The position numbers were made by a program, and so were the translations under genes. Positions 25,229-36,837 of a stretch of 64,000 nucleotides of DNA are shown piece by piece (the stretch's first letter is position 1; each line of letters begins with the position of its first letter). The DNA is from Hippophae tibetana (lineage: Eukaryota > Streptophyta > Magnoliopsida > Rosales > Elaeagnaceae), in assembly GCA_037013495.1 (NCBI GenBank), contig CM072810.1, positions 82,382,449 through 82,446,448 of the forward strand, read 5' to 3'. The notes under the pieces are model-generated. The model had not been told where the DNA came from and did no database searches. It saw only the letters and a list, made by a program, of their open reading frames with translations.

Positions 25229-25768
25229 GAGATAAGTATAAGAAAACTAAAGAATATTTTATTAATAAGAGAGAAATTATACAAAGAGTTCTATGCACAA
25301 GAAGCGAATGCTCTTTAATTGAGCGGTCTTCCCTTATATAGGTAAAGAAGGCTCGTTTTAAGACAAATTACAATAATTCAAATACAAATAATAATTCAAA
25401 AGTAAATAATTTACAACTTTAATAAAGTAAGATTCTTCAACTTTATTAAAGTAGATGCTTTTAACATGTGATGTAGGCCTCATTTGCTGGATCGTGTATC
25501 CCTAATGATTCTTTTTGAGGAAGTGGAGTCGATTATTCCAGAAGTGAGTTTTTGTCTCTTTCTGCTTTTAGCAACTTTATTCTGATCCAGACATTTGTAT
25601 ATCTCTAATTGATGGTTCTAGATCAAGTTGTTCTTCATCATTGGAAATGGCTTCAATAAATTTCTCTAAATTTTTAGAGATATATGCTTCATCCTTTCCC
25701 TGCCTTTTTAATTTGTCAATAATAGAGTCCAGAGGGGCTTTACCTTTGCGAGTGGCAAGAATAGTTTT
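25229..25768 (-). repeat. Terminal repeat of the florendovirus-like provirus (5' side)
   Basis: Copy upstream of ORF1 of the repeat at 18216-18745. It contains the ORF2 C-terminus (stop at 25577-25579), the intact TATA box and an AATAAAATA polyadenylation-type signal (reverse strand, 25255-25263), giving it the same role as an LTR. Confidence 0.93.
25331..25340 (-). promoter_or_regulatory. Viral pregenomic promoter TATA box
   Basis: CTATATAAGGGAAGAC on the reverse strand, like the core promoter of plant pararetroviruses. The AATAAA-type signal lies about 80 bases downstream and the primer-binding site about 150 bases downstream. Confidence 0.75.
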
Positions 25769-28700
25769 ATTAATCTTTTATACATAAAAATGAAAAAAAT
25801 AAAAGAAAATCAAAAAAATAATATAAATAGAAACACAACACATCTCATGATAATTTTCACAATAAATTGTAATTAGTAAAAAGAAATTTGAAAAAAAAAC
25901 AAAAAACAAGATTAAATCTTAAGAAATGAGATGGATTTAAAGATTTATCGTACTCAAGAATAATAAAAATATTTTAAAGAAAAGATATAGTTTACTATGG
26001 AATAAGTAATAAAGAAATTAGTATTAATATTACAAATGCAAAAAGAAGGTATAATATACCATTAATTGAAAAAACAAAATCATTATAGATAAACTATAAA
26101 AAATACCCTCCCAAAACTATAAAAGAAAATTTGAATACATCTATTTAGACAGAATCCAAATATAAAAGCACGTTTTAGAGAATGAATAGATACACCAATA
26201 AAATTAGCATCCTAGATAATATAATAATAAATAGAAAAAATGATTTATTAGGAATGATTCATGAAAATATAGGATATCAGAAATTAAAATTCACACTACA
26301 CCCTAGGTTTACCATTAATATTAATGATAAGAACTTAAACAAGTGTTAAGTTTGGCCTATGAATTCGAAAAATGAGATTTAATTAAATAATGAAATCATT
26401 CATTTTTAATACGCTATAAAGTAGGATATTCATTAGTAAACAATCATAATAGTTCAATATATAGACAAAAATGAATTTATATAAATAGATAAAAAAAAAT
26501 TCAAGAAATTGGATAAATAATAAAATTAAAAATATTAAAAGAGTTCGAAATACTAGAAGAATGGAGCTTAGATGTTAAGGAAAAACATATGATACAAAGA
26601 AGAAAAAGTAACAAGAAGTTAAAATAATGAAAGCATTAGTCCATGACGTAATATTAGAAAGAAAATGATACAATTGTTATCCCATTAATGTTCAAAAATA
26701 AACTACAGAATATAGAATTAGATTTTGATGAAAGCCTAATAAGTATATCAAAAATCCAAATAACAATAATGAAAACTTTAATTATTTTAGTAGAAGAAAT
26801 ATATATAGTACAAGAATTAAACATTAAGTCGTTACAAGATATAAATAAAACACAAAAAAAAACTCCTAAAAGAAATAAAATAATATGGTTATAATAAGAT
26901 ATATATATATATATATATATATAAGGAATTTACAAAATTAATAATATATGTAAATAGCATACCCAGAGATAATGAAATCAAAGGTTACAAGTTTGAACCA
27001 TTTGTAGGATTAAAAGAAGAACCATATAGGAGATAAGATGCATTGATACCTAGGAATAAGAAAAGAAAGAATGAAATAAAACCCAAAGATAAAGAAGAAG
27101 CTATAATACCAATTTAATAAAATATAGAAAAAATTAGAAGAACAATTTATGAACCCTGAGAATAGGGGCATAAAAAATTTAGTTAATTTGTTAACACTAA
27201 TAGATGAAGAGCTAGGAAGAAATTATGATGAAAAAATTTGTACAAATAAAGAGGAAGATAATATGACAATAATCAATGAAACTAATTTTGAACTAGAAAA
27301 TATGATCCAAAAAAATCATATGAAACCAATTTTATTACCAATTATTTATTAAGAAGGAACACCTAATCCACATAGAGAAGAATAGGTATAAGCCAGAAGA
27401 AGTCGACCTATCTTATAGAAGAAAATAACAACTCAAAATAGAAAACAATTACATTGAAGAATTAGAGGAGTATTGAATTCAAATTTCATGAAATTTATAG
27501 ATATGATATTTTAGATTTATATTATATAAGAGATATAAAAAGGCCTTAAATGAATGGTTTACTAGTATAAATATAATCATACAAACTTCTTCAACCGCAC
27601 AATCAAATTCTAAACTTGTAGAGTCTTAGTAGCTCATAAAATGATAAAAAATGTAAAAATTTGGTTTACAAATTTAACAGAATAATAATATTTACAAATA
27701 CATGGGAATGCTTTCCTAGGTAGTGAATACTTAGATAATGTTATAAATGAAATATACAAGAAATTTATTAGAAAAGACAAAGGTAGACATATCATTAAAT
27801 CTAGTGAAAATGAAATTGAGAAAGCCAAATGACATTTAACAAATTGAAAGTATGTGACATATACTATATAGATTCATTTATTTATAAATAAATAATGTAT
27901 TATCATAAGTTACCACCTCCATGCAATAAACTTATAAGAAAATAGTTTTTTTTTTAGAAATTACCCAAAACATTATATAAAACCATAACAGAATGATGGA
28001 ATAAAAGAAACAGAGAAACTATACCAGATACTTTAGGAGAAAGAATAAAAAGTCTTAAAAATTATATAATCATTAAATGTCAAGAAAGATAGGAATATAA
28101 ACAAACAAGAGGAAATAATTAAATCTATTATAATACCAGAGATTTTTAAATGTTAAGAAAATATGGATGTAACATAAAATCTTACAAGTAAGAGTATAAA
28201 AATACAATACATTCAAATTATATAAATTTAGAAAACATAAAATTTTACAAGTAAGAGTATAAAAAAGATTAAAAAAATACAAAACATTCAAATTATATAA
28301 ATTTAGAAAACACGGCTTTCAAAAATACGAGAGAATGTATAATAAAAAACCTTATAACAAAAGATATTTTAGGAGAAAAATGTATAAGCTATCAAAAACT
28401 TTATTGCTCATCAAGGAAAAAGAAATGCAGATGTTGGATCTATAATGAGGAAGGAAATTATGCAAATGAATGCATTAATAGGAATCAAATATAGATGATA
28501 CTTATAGTATTTATCTATTAGAAGAAAGTGAGGAAGAAATAACTAACTCATAATATGAATACTCTTCTTTAGAATATGAATTATTTGTATAGTATTACAA
28601 ATTCAAACAGTACTTATATTAATAATGGATTGAAATTTAAAAGTTACACAAGTTACCATCTATATGCATAGGTAGATAAAGGAGCTATTATGTGTATAGC

Positions 28701-30180
28701 TAGTAAATATGGATAGTGAAACCATTTATGTGTCAAAAATAAGAAATTTTTTTACTGTATCAAACCTAACTTTTATACAATAATATAAAAAGAAAAAACA
28801 TGGTGATATAAACATAAAGCAGCAACAAAAACCTTAGTTGGAAAATATTTCAGTAGATATAAAAGAAAATCAAAACTCTTTTCTTAATGAAATCCAAGAA
28901 GATAAAGCCTTAATAGGTATCGGAAAAATATTAAAAATAGTAAGCTCAAAAAATCCTTTAGATCCAATAGTAAAATTATTGTTAACATAAAACGAAGAAC
29001 CTTAACAAAGTCATTAGAATAAATATAAAACTAAGAACACTAACAAAGTCATTAGAATAAAACATATGATTTATATTCTAGAAGACATGATTGAGTTTGA
29101 AATTGTTTTTTAAGAATTTTTGGAATTATAAGTCATAATATCAAGTAATTCATTATATTATAGTCCAACATTCTTTGTTGAAAAAGATATACAAAAAGGA
29201 AGAGAAAAAAAGAGAAAGATAATAAACTTCAAAGCATTGAATAAAGAAATCATTGATGAAAGATACTTTATTTCAAACAAAGAAGAATGATTGTCATTAA
29301 TAATAGGAAAGAAATATTTCTCAAAGTTTTGATTGCAAAAGTACATTTTTACAAATAAGACTAGATGATAAATCTAAACAATTAATGGTATTTAGTTGCC
29401 CCTAAGGACAATTTCAATAGATTGTTATACCATTTGAACTAAAACAAGCTCCGTGTATCTTTCAAAGGTATATAGACAACATTTTTAATAAATTACAAAA
29501 TATTTTTGTGTTTACATATATGATATTTTAATTTTCAATAATCAATTAAATAAAAATTATTTAGATATTATTAATATTCAATAGGAATGTAGGAAAGAAG
29601 GCATTGTACTTTCTTAAAGAAAGTAGCAATTGCTTAAGAAAAGATTAAGTATACAAGGTTAGAAATTGAAGGTGAAAAACATAATCCACATCCCCATATA
29701 CTAAATAATATTTAAGGATTTCCTAGTGAAATAAAATACAAAATCAACTACAAAGATTCTAAGGATGTTTAATGTATGCTGAAGTATACGTCAAGAAGCT
29801 TGTAAAAATGCGAAAACTTTTACAAATAAAATTAAAAAAAGATCATGTTTGAAAATGGATAGAGAAAAATACTTTGTACATAGATAAGGTAAAAGAACTG
29901 TTAAAAAATTTACAAACTTCATATCATCTAAGTCTAGATGATAAAATGATAATTGGAATAGATGCTTCACATAAATGTTATGGAGTAATTTTAGAAGTAA
30001 AAGTAGATGATAAAGCTGAATATCTTTGTAGATATACATTAAGATCTTTCCATAATTTAGAATTAAATTATCACAATAATGAAAAGGATACTTAATTGTC
30101 AAAAAAATCAATTAGGAAATTTGTAATATATTCAAGATTCATTGCAAGAACCGATAATAAAAAAATTGGTTATTTTTTAA
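25769..30180 (+). pseudogene. MP, coat, protease, RT and RNase H region of pararetrovirus copy 1
   Basis: Movement-protein similarity runs from about 25990 to 26560 (compare 60760-61290). A coat-like acidic stretch follows at 27149-27352 (EELGRNYDEKICTNKEEDN). A zinc knuckle with a changed second pair ([14 protein letters not shown]) lies near 28433. The protease is reduced to YxxVDKGAIMCIAS at about 28660, with roughly 250 bases deleted after it relative to the other copy. RT spans 29160-29560 (ending in a damaged MPFGLKQAP-type motif, here PFELKQAPCIFQR, then YMIL where YIDD is expected). RNase H spans 29874-30180 (MIIGIDASHKCYGVILEVK). Stops and frameshifts are frequent throughout. Confidence 0.78.
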
Positions 30181-30399
30181 TAACTAATATTGTAGTGTTT
30201 TTATTTTTACAAAAGTGGAATATCTTGATATCGATATCAAGATAAAAGAAAAAGAGATAAGAATCTTTGAAAAACATCTCCAAGTTTTATACTTAGAGAA
30301 GTCTCTTTTAGAGACATGAATTAAACAAGAAGAATGTAATCGTTCAAAATGACAACTAGAGTCCAAAAATACTAAAAAGGAATCCTCATTAGAGATTTA

Positions 30400-31720
30400 T
30401 TTTAAGGTATAACTTTTGGAGAAGGAATTCAAAACGAGAAGGAAGAACCTAACAGTTCAAAAGAGAGTAACTTCTCTAAAAAAAGGAAAAGCCCAGCTAA
30501 GCTAAAGAAGCAAAAAAAGACTTATGTAGTATATAATGGTCCAAAATCAAAATTTATAACAACTGGGCTAAAGCAAGTAAATCTATTATCAGGTTTAGTG
30601 AAATAACTTAAAGATCTTTTACTAATAAAATAGAAGTTGAAGGAAACTATGCCAATTATAGGGTAGCAAAACTAATAATTCCGAAGGATATAGTTAAAAA
30701 TTACTCTACAAAATTACAAAAAAAAAAACCATCGCAATCAAGAAAGTTGAAGACTTTAGGAAAGGAAAGATAGTACCACTATTACTATTTATAGAAATGC
30801 CGCTCATAGAAACAATAGAAATAGTATGACCACCAATACTATTTAGGAAAACATCACCAAGCAATACATTGGTCATTGAAGAAGTAAAAGTAAAATACAA
30901 GAATTTAAGTAAACTATAATGGTTGAGTCTCTATAGCTTATCCAGAGAATCTATTGAGGAACATATCAAAGATATGGAATTTTACACCATAGAAAAAGAA
31001 TTCCCTATAAGTAGTAAATTTAATATTCTTGAAGGAACTGATCTAATTTTTATTTATAAAGCTTTCTTTGTATGTTTAATTAGCATCCTATATCTAGGAA
31101 TAAATTTTAATAAATTAAATTATTTTCTTGAAAATTTCAAGAAGGCTATTAAGAACTTCAGGAAAAAGATCAGAATAGGTGATAAGGTCTATCTTAGATT
31201 TTTTAGTTCACTATAGAATGGAATGAAGAAGGTTGTCTTAGTCCATACTATTTTATCTAATTAGGGATTTCCAATATTAATAGAGAAATTATAAAACCAA
31301 GGGCACTTCCAGAAAAGGAATTCTAAACAGATGAACTTTGTATTCTAAGATGATTGATAAAAAGTCAAATTTAACACGAATTTAGAAAAATTGATAATTT
31401 TTCTGAAATCAAAGTAAATTACTTGACTAGTAAGGTTATAGTCACTTCCCTAGTAATATGACCTTCGTTGAAGAAGATGATAAGAAAATCAATAAGTTTG
31501 AAACAAATTTTAATAGTAATAACCCAAAAATATGTCAAGAAATAAGAAAGATATTTTTTTTTACTCCAAGAAAACCACTAAGGATCAAAAATGTATTTAC
31601 TACATTAGAGATTGAGAAGATGAAGATGTATCATTGTCTACATCATCTTAAGGATTGTTAGTAGAAAATGACAAAGAGGAATAAAGATATAGAACCACAT
31701 CTTCAATTGTAGATCGTGCA
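30400..31720 (+). pseudogene. Transactivator (TAV/ORF VI)-like gene, broken
   Basis: A Lys/Glu/Ser-rich lead-in (EFKTRRKEPNSSKESNF) is followed near 30515 by TYVVYNGPKSKF, the hallmark block of the mini-TAV region of caulimovirus ORF VI. Further open stretches are at 30923-31216 and 31458-31661. The TAV is the inclusion-body and translation-reinitiation protein in viruses that have it. Frames are broken, so no protein is expected. Only the VVYNGP block supports the call directly; the remainder is by position. Confidence 0.6.
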
Positions 31721-31829
31721 AAGGAAGTAAATGCTTAGATTCTAAAGCCAAAAGTAGAAAGTTATATGAATTGTTAAAATAGGGGAAAAATAGTAATTTT
31801 CCTCTATTTTAAACAAGAATTTCTTGTCC

Positions 31830-31838
31830 TATAAAAGG
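31830..31838 (+). promoter_or_regulatory. Pararetrovirus copy 1 promoter TATA box
   Basis: CCTATAAAAGGAACC lies 100 bases after the TAV-like ORF, matching the place of the pregenomic (35S-type) promoter in Caulimoviridae. Confidence 0.6.
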
Positions 31839-32050
31839 AACCATTATTTTCATTACTTGGACACAAGTTCAGTAATAATAACCTTTCTACTCTAAAAATT
31901 ATTCATCTATTAACTATGTATCTAGAAACTATGACTGGCTAAGAATCTCTTCAATGTTCTTAGTTGAATTTTAAAATTATAATAATTATTAATATTATGA
32001 ATAAAATAGAGTGCATTACTCTTTTTTTATTTTATTTTATAATAAGTCTA

Positions 32051-32659
32051 ATTTTGATACCATATTATGTACAGATACAAAGGATTCACTATTACTAGGA
32101 TATTATTAACGTTTGAGCAAACTGAGACATATCAAGTGTAACAAAAGAAGATGAATAATGGAAGGAAAGATAATGATAGACCCAATAAATTCAGGTATTA
32201 TAATTATAAGTCTAAGTTAATTAAGGATCTCAAATAATTAAATATTTCTTTATAATATTTATAAAACTGATAAATAAGAAAATGAATACAAAGAAACTAG
32301 CCACAAGTTTGTATGAATATAGAAATAAAGAAATTATAAAAATAAAATAGTGTTTTGATAAAACAAATTAAAGGTTTGTATTTAAATAAAAATCTACAGA
32401 AAGTAACAACTAGAGTTATAAAATAGCTAGCTATAATTTGATATCAAAGTAATAAAAAAGAAAAATACATCATTAGATGGAAATCTAACATCGTTAATAA
32501 TTCAGAAGAAATAAATAGAGATATTAACTGTAAACCTTAGGGTAATAGAGCTCATTTTACAAACCTTAGAGGCATAAGTGAATATATGTTAAACCTTAGG
32601 GGCATTAGTGATAAATCTCTCATAATAACTAAAAAATCTAAAGAATGAGCTCTAGAAAT
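32051..32659. other. Spacer without recognised gene
   Basis: I see nothing coding. It could include the leader end of the viral copy and host DNA; no junction could be defined. Confidence 0.4.
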
Positions 32660-32851
32660 GAACTCTCTAGGTATCCATTGGACACTTATCATGCAAAATT
32701 CTTTGAGGATGTTTTGTAAACTTTGAATGATGCATCTGGAACCTTCGGAAATGTTGAACTCTCTAGGTAACCATCAGACACTTATCATGTAGAATTCTTT
32801 GAGGATGGTTTGTAAACCCTAAATGATGTGTCTATACCTTCAAAAATGTTG
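32660..32851. repeat. Two tandem 96-bp units
   Basis: Units 32660-32755 and 32756-32851 have equal length and differ by scattered substitutions (GAACTCTCTAGGTA, ACACTTATCATG, AATTCTTTGAGGATG, TTTGTAAAC are shared). Confidence 0.93.
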
Positions 32852-32859
32852 ATCCAAAT

Positions 32860-33671
32860 GTCTTTTGTGAAGGCTTTGATTATGAATTATGCATCTTTTT
32901 CCACATAAATTATTTTTGTGTTGAAGATTATGATTAATAGTAGCTTGGAGAGCCATAATTATAGCAATATCCATACTAGTAGTGTCTAGATCATGTTTTC
33001 ACATCTCTATTACCTTTCCAATATGATCAAAAATTACAAATCCAATTATGGTTATACCAATTTTCCACGCTGCATCAAAGTTATACTTGAGAGAATTATT
33101 AGAAGATGGTTGCCAATGAAATGGTATTGGTATGATTGCATCATAGCCCATTAATGAATTATTTTGTGGTTGTTCTTTTTGTACAAGACATTTAAACTTC
33201 TAAATTATGGTAGTTATTCTTTTAATACATTGGTGTCTATCTAGTTCATCTTCTCAAAAGAAGAATTTGTTCCTAGTGTACTAGATATGTTCAAGCATGA
33301 TAACTAAGGTCAAAATGGATAGTTCAGTAGACACATTTCTTGGTCTAAGTATTTTTAAAGGGTTTAGGATTAAGCATATATAAAGTCAAGATGTCTAGCT
33401 CATTTGTGAAGGATCTAATGGTCCCCCAATTCCAATGTTTCAGCCATGGTTGTAGAGTTTCACATCTTATAAAAAGATATTCAATGTCTTCTCGCTCTTT
33501 ATGACAAAGAGTGAAATTAATGTATGTTAAGTGGTTACTTGCTTCAACTATTTTGGTACATAAGGTTCCTTGAAGAATTTTCCATAGGAAAATCTTATGT
33601 CTTTCATGAATTGTTTCCTTCCACAGTGAGAGTTTCATGAGTTTTGGTAATTTCACAGATGCAACTTTCAT
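32860..33671 (-). pseudogene. LINE (non-LTR) C-terminal fragment: zf-RVT and RNase H-like domains
   Basis: The open stretch 33671-33345 reads KETIHERHKIFLWKILQGTL, then FTLCHKEREDIEYLFIRCET, the zinc-binding domain after reverse transcriptase in plant LINEs (C-x2-like pair, then H/Y...C). About 0.3 kb further (33120-33010) WQPSSNNSLKYNFDAAWKIG is the start of the plant RNase H domain that ends such ORFs. Stops separate the pieces. The 5' part is missing because the SIRE-type LTR begins at 33674. Confidence 0.75.
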
Positions 33672-34593
33672 ATTGTAGTGTCTTTACTCTTAGGACTTAT
33701 CATAACGAGTATAAAAATCACATATATTACATCATAGCTACAATGTTCTAATGACTTACATTTAGGTACTGTTGCATATATATTTAAGTGCATTTCATAA
33801 AGACTATTGGTTGAATCAACTTTGATAATGTATAAATAAGTTATAAGCCTTTTTAGTATTAGGATTTGATCCTCACAGTAGATTGATTGATCCCACTTCG
33901 ATCCTCCCCTCTCTACATAAAATTGAATACACCAATTTTAGACATGGGTTGGATCCTTTTTATAGATGGATCAATATCCTTTTGGAAGGATTGATATGAT
34001 TTTGATCCTTAACTGATCATGTTCAATTAACGTAACTTTTAATAGGAGGTATGGAGAAATGAATTGACTCCCACCTGAGATAGATTGATCCTTAATCTTG
34101 TTGGTGCAACCTATTTTTAGAAGGGATAGATCCATCTCATAGAGGGAAATAACTAATTTTGTCTTCTTCTATGTGTTTTCTGATCTCAGTCTGTTGCTAA
34201 CTATATGTAAAATTATGCCACATAAGATGAGTGACGGTTTACTCTTTAGGTTTTCTATAAATTCATTACTCATCTATCGTAATTATTAGCACATAACTAC
34301 AAATCAATTTTCAAGAGTGTAGGATTTTTACAGTTAGTTTCTCTGCTATTTTTCTCTTCTTTATTTAGGCTTAACTTCATTATCTCATCTGGCATATTTA
34401 CATGATTATGATAGTTTAGATCTATACCTATTTATTAATTTTGAATTCTTGATGTTGGAATTGTATTTAATGTTATTGTTGTTCTAAGGTTTCATTATGC
34501 TTTTTGTTTGCATCTTCTACAAGCAAATGATGGGATTGTTCATTGCATTAGTCCATCTAAAACAAGTATAGCACTTGTATTATTTGTTCTAAC

Positions 34594-36217
34594 TGATACA
34601 TGCCTGAAAAGCACGCATATATTATAATTTATTGGATTTAAAAGAATATATTAAGTTTTAATATTGCATTTTAATCTAAATATTTTATAAATTATGTTTT
34701 TAGAATCATATGGTATGTTTTCATGTATTTCATGTATTTTTTGACTTAAAAGATTCAAATGATGACGGACCAATCAAATCATCATAACTAGGGGTATAAT
34801 TGTCACACATTAAAGGGCCTAAGTGCAAACATTTATACAAGATACATCAAATAAGATAAGGGTCAAAACATTAAAGTGTCAAAATTAAGGGTGCACTACG
34901 ACATGAGTACGTATGTGCTGCGACATAACACTATCGAGAGAATTTACACAAAATTAGAATTAGAGTCATGCCACAACATAAGTCTATACTAATCATGGCC
35001 CGCGTACTTGGATTTACACTCCAATACCTTATTACAGGCTCAACTCTATCCAAATAGTTATGTTAATAAGATTTTAATTATTTTAAACTTTTTCAACCCT
35101 ATCTTAACTACATTGTAATCACATGTAAATCTTTTACTATAAATATATAACTAGGATTAACAATAAAATCAGTCATAGATTAAGCTACAAATTGTAGCCA
35201 CATATTAAACTCTAGATTATAGACACAAAAATACATAAAAATTATGTAGGTCTAGAGAGAAATTAAAGGCTAGAGGTAATACAAGAATTCAAAGACATAA
35301 TTAAAGAGTTGTAAATTAGCTATTGAAATTAATCATAAGCTTCTTATTCTTATTTTTCTTCTATATTTTCTATTATTTTAATTATGATTATGTCTGGCTA
35401 ATTTATTTATGTGATAATATGTAATTTTCAAGCACTAGACTATGATTTGAATTAATAAAATTTATAATGATTTTTATATAACATCCATGAGTTTTGATGT
35501 GTTTGACTCTATGATTAAATTACAAGAATATGCATGTATGAATTGAAGTAACTAATTTATTGCATATGTATGTTTAATATTAATTTAAGAAGTTACTGTT
35601 TTATACTAATAATATATTTATTTATTTATTATATTCGCTAATATTCTTATTCAAAATGATAATTTGTTGCTTTGTGATAGTGTGACAAGTAAAACTGATA
35701 CATTCGTTAAAGGTTGCTAAAAATGGTGATCTTGCAAAATTTATTTATCTCTTTTTTAGTACATAATGCAATTATTGAATTTTATGTAGCAACTATGACA
35801 AGGTTTATGTTATAATTTAGGATTGATTTATGAAGATATTCTACTTTAATTAAAAGTAAGAAAATGTGGGTTAAAAGTCAATGCTAACTAGTGCATAGAT
35901 TTTCAAGCTATTGTTGTTAACTCAAAGATAATTCTAATATTTATTTATGATATAATTGGTTAAATAATAGGCTACTGGTGAGTATTATTCCATAATCACA
36001 TATTTTTTTCAACATGTGCTCATATATTTTAGTTAAAAATTTATGTTTTATTTTATTTAAAAAAATATTTTTAAAACCTCCTTATTAATTAATTAATAAG
36101 CTAATAATTCATGATATTTATTATACCATTCCTATTGGGTTTGAAAACTTTTATTCTTAAATTACTTATCATTTATACAGTTTTATCACATATACTTGTG
36201 TGTTTCTAAGGGTATCA
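34594..36217 (+). repeat. 5' LTR of the nested Gypsy element
   Basis: About 1.62 kb, from TGATACATGCC to GGGTATCA. It is homologous to 43044-44575. It contains a TATA box (TATAAATATA, 35138-35147) and a series of shared blocks such as CTACAAATTGTAG and GGTTAAATAATA. Confidence 0.9.
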
Positions 36218-36220
36218 AGT

Positions 36221-36240
36221 ATTTGGTGCCATTATCGACA
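36221..36240 (+). other. Degenerate priming site of the nested Gypsy element
   Basis: ATTTGGTGCCATTATCGACA directly follows the 5' LTR. Plant Athila/Tat-type elements have TTTGGCGCCGTTGCCGGGG here. The changes seen (GCGCC to GTGCC, CCGGGG to TCGACA) fit C-to-T decay plus drift. Confidence 0.65.
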
Positions 36241-36837
36241 ATTATTTTTACAATTTCATTATTAATTATTAGTTTATTAAAAAAATAAAATCAAAAAAAA
36301 TATTTTTAGTTTTTTTTTTACTAACTTCTTTTTCAAAAACTATTAGATTAATTTTATTAACTTTTTTAGATTTTAATTTCATAGACTTAGCTTCTTTTTA
36401 GATTTTAATGTTTAGGTTTGTATTTTAATTTAATTTAACTTCTTTTTATTTTTTTAGTTCTCTAATTTATCTTCTTTTTAGATTTAATTTTAAATTCTTT
36501 TAAGACTTTTGTTTTACTTTTTAGTTTACTAATTTTTCTTTTAATTTAACTTCTTAATAGATATTTTTAGTTTATTAACTTTTATTTTTTCTTTTAATTT
36601 TAGGATTTAAATGCAAAAAAGGACATTCTTGCAATCTAAAATCAAAAGGATCACTACAACTAGATATAATAGAATCCACTTCTTCAATTGAATCTAAAAC
36701 TGAATACAAAGAGATGGCAACAATATACCTAACTGAAGAAATTAATTGCACTTAACTTAGGCCAACAACCTTTTTTACATTGTGTTTCCAAACTTGACTA
36801 ATTCATCTTTTACGTACTTTTAGGGGTGATAACTGTA

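Larger units (their letters stand above)
18216..25768 (-). mobile_element. Florendovirus-like endogenous pararetrovirus (Caulimoviridae), terminally redundant
   Basis: The reverse strand carries, in order, an intergenic region with promoter, a tRNA-Met primer-binding site, ORF1 (movement protein, coat-like domain, zinc knuckle, protease, reverse transcriptase, RNase H) and an overlapping ORF2. This is the florendovirus gene order. The ends are a 0.53-kb direct repeat (18216-18745 and 25229-25768), so the unit length is about 7.01 kb, as expected for one circular genome integrated with slight redundancy. No integrase is encoded, so integration is presumed to have been by host end joining. Stops and frameshifts are spread through both ORFs; it is an old, inactive copy. 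Assignment to Florendovirus rests on gene order and protein flavour, not on a search. Confidence 0.85.
25769..32050 (+). mobile_element. Endogenous pararetrovirus with TAV-like ORF, + strand, copy 1
   Basis: After the florendovirus insertion the + strand resumes with a repeat of 17876-18217 and then reads: movement protein, coiled-coil/coat region with zinc knuckle, protease remnant, reverse transcriptase and RNase H, a transactivator-like ORF, and a TATA-box promoter. This is the order of Caulimoviridae with a separate transactivator (Caulimovirus and relatives). It parallels 60500-64000 block by block, but is more decayed and has extra deletions. The right end is not sharply visible; 32050 is approximate. 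Confidence 0.82.

Noticed and set aside
26905-26922. (AT)n run and others (1140-1159) as possible origins or regulatory elements.
   Set aside because: They are simple slippage repeats common in AT-rich plant DNA; nothing else supports a function.
32052-32070. TGGTATCAAAAT-like sequence on the - strand, resembling a tRNA-Met priming site.
   Set aside because: It lies on the wrong strand for the neighbouring viral copy, has a poor match after position 8, and no LTR or viral promoter sits next to it.
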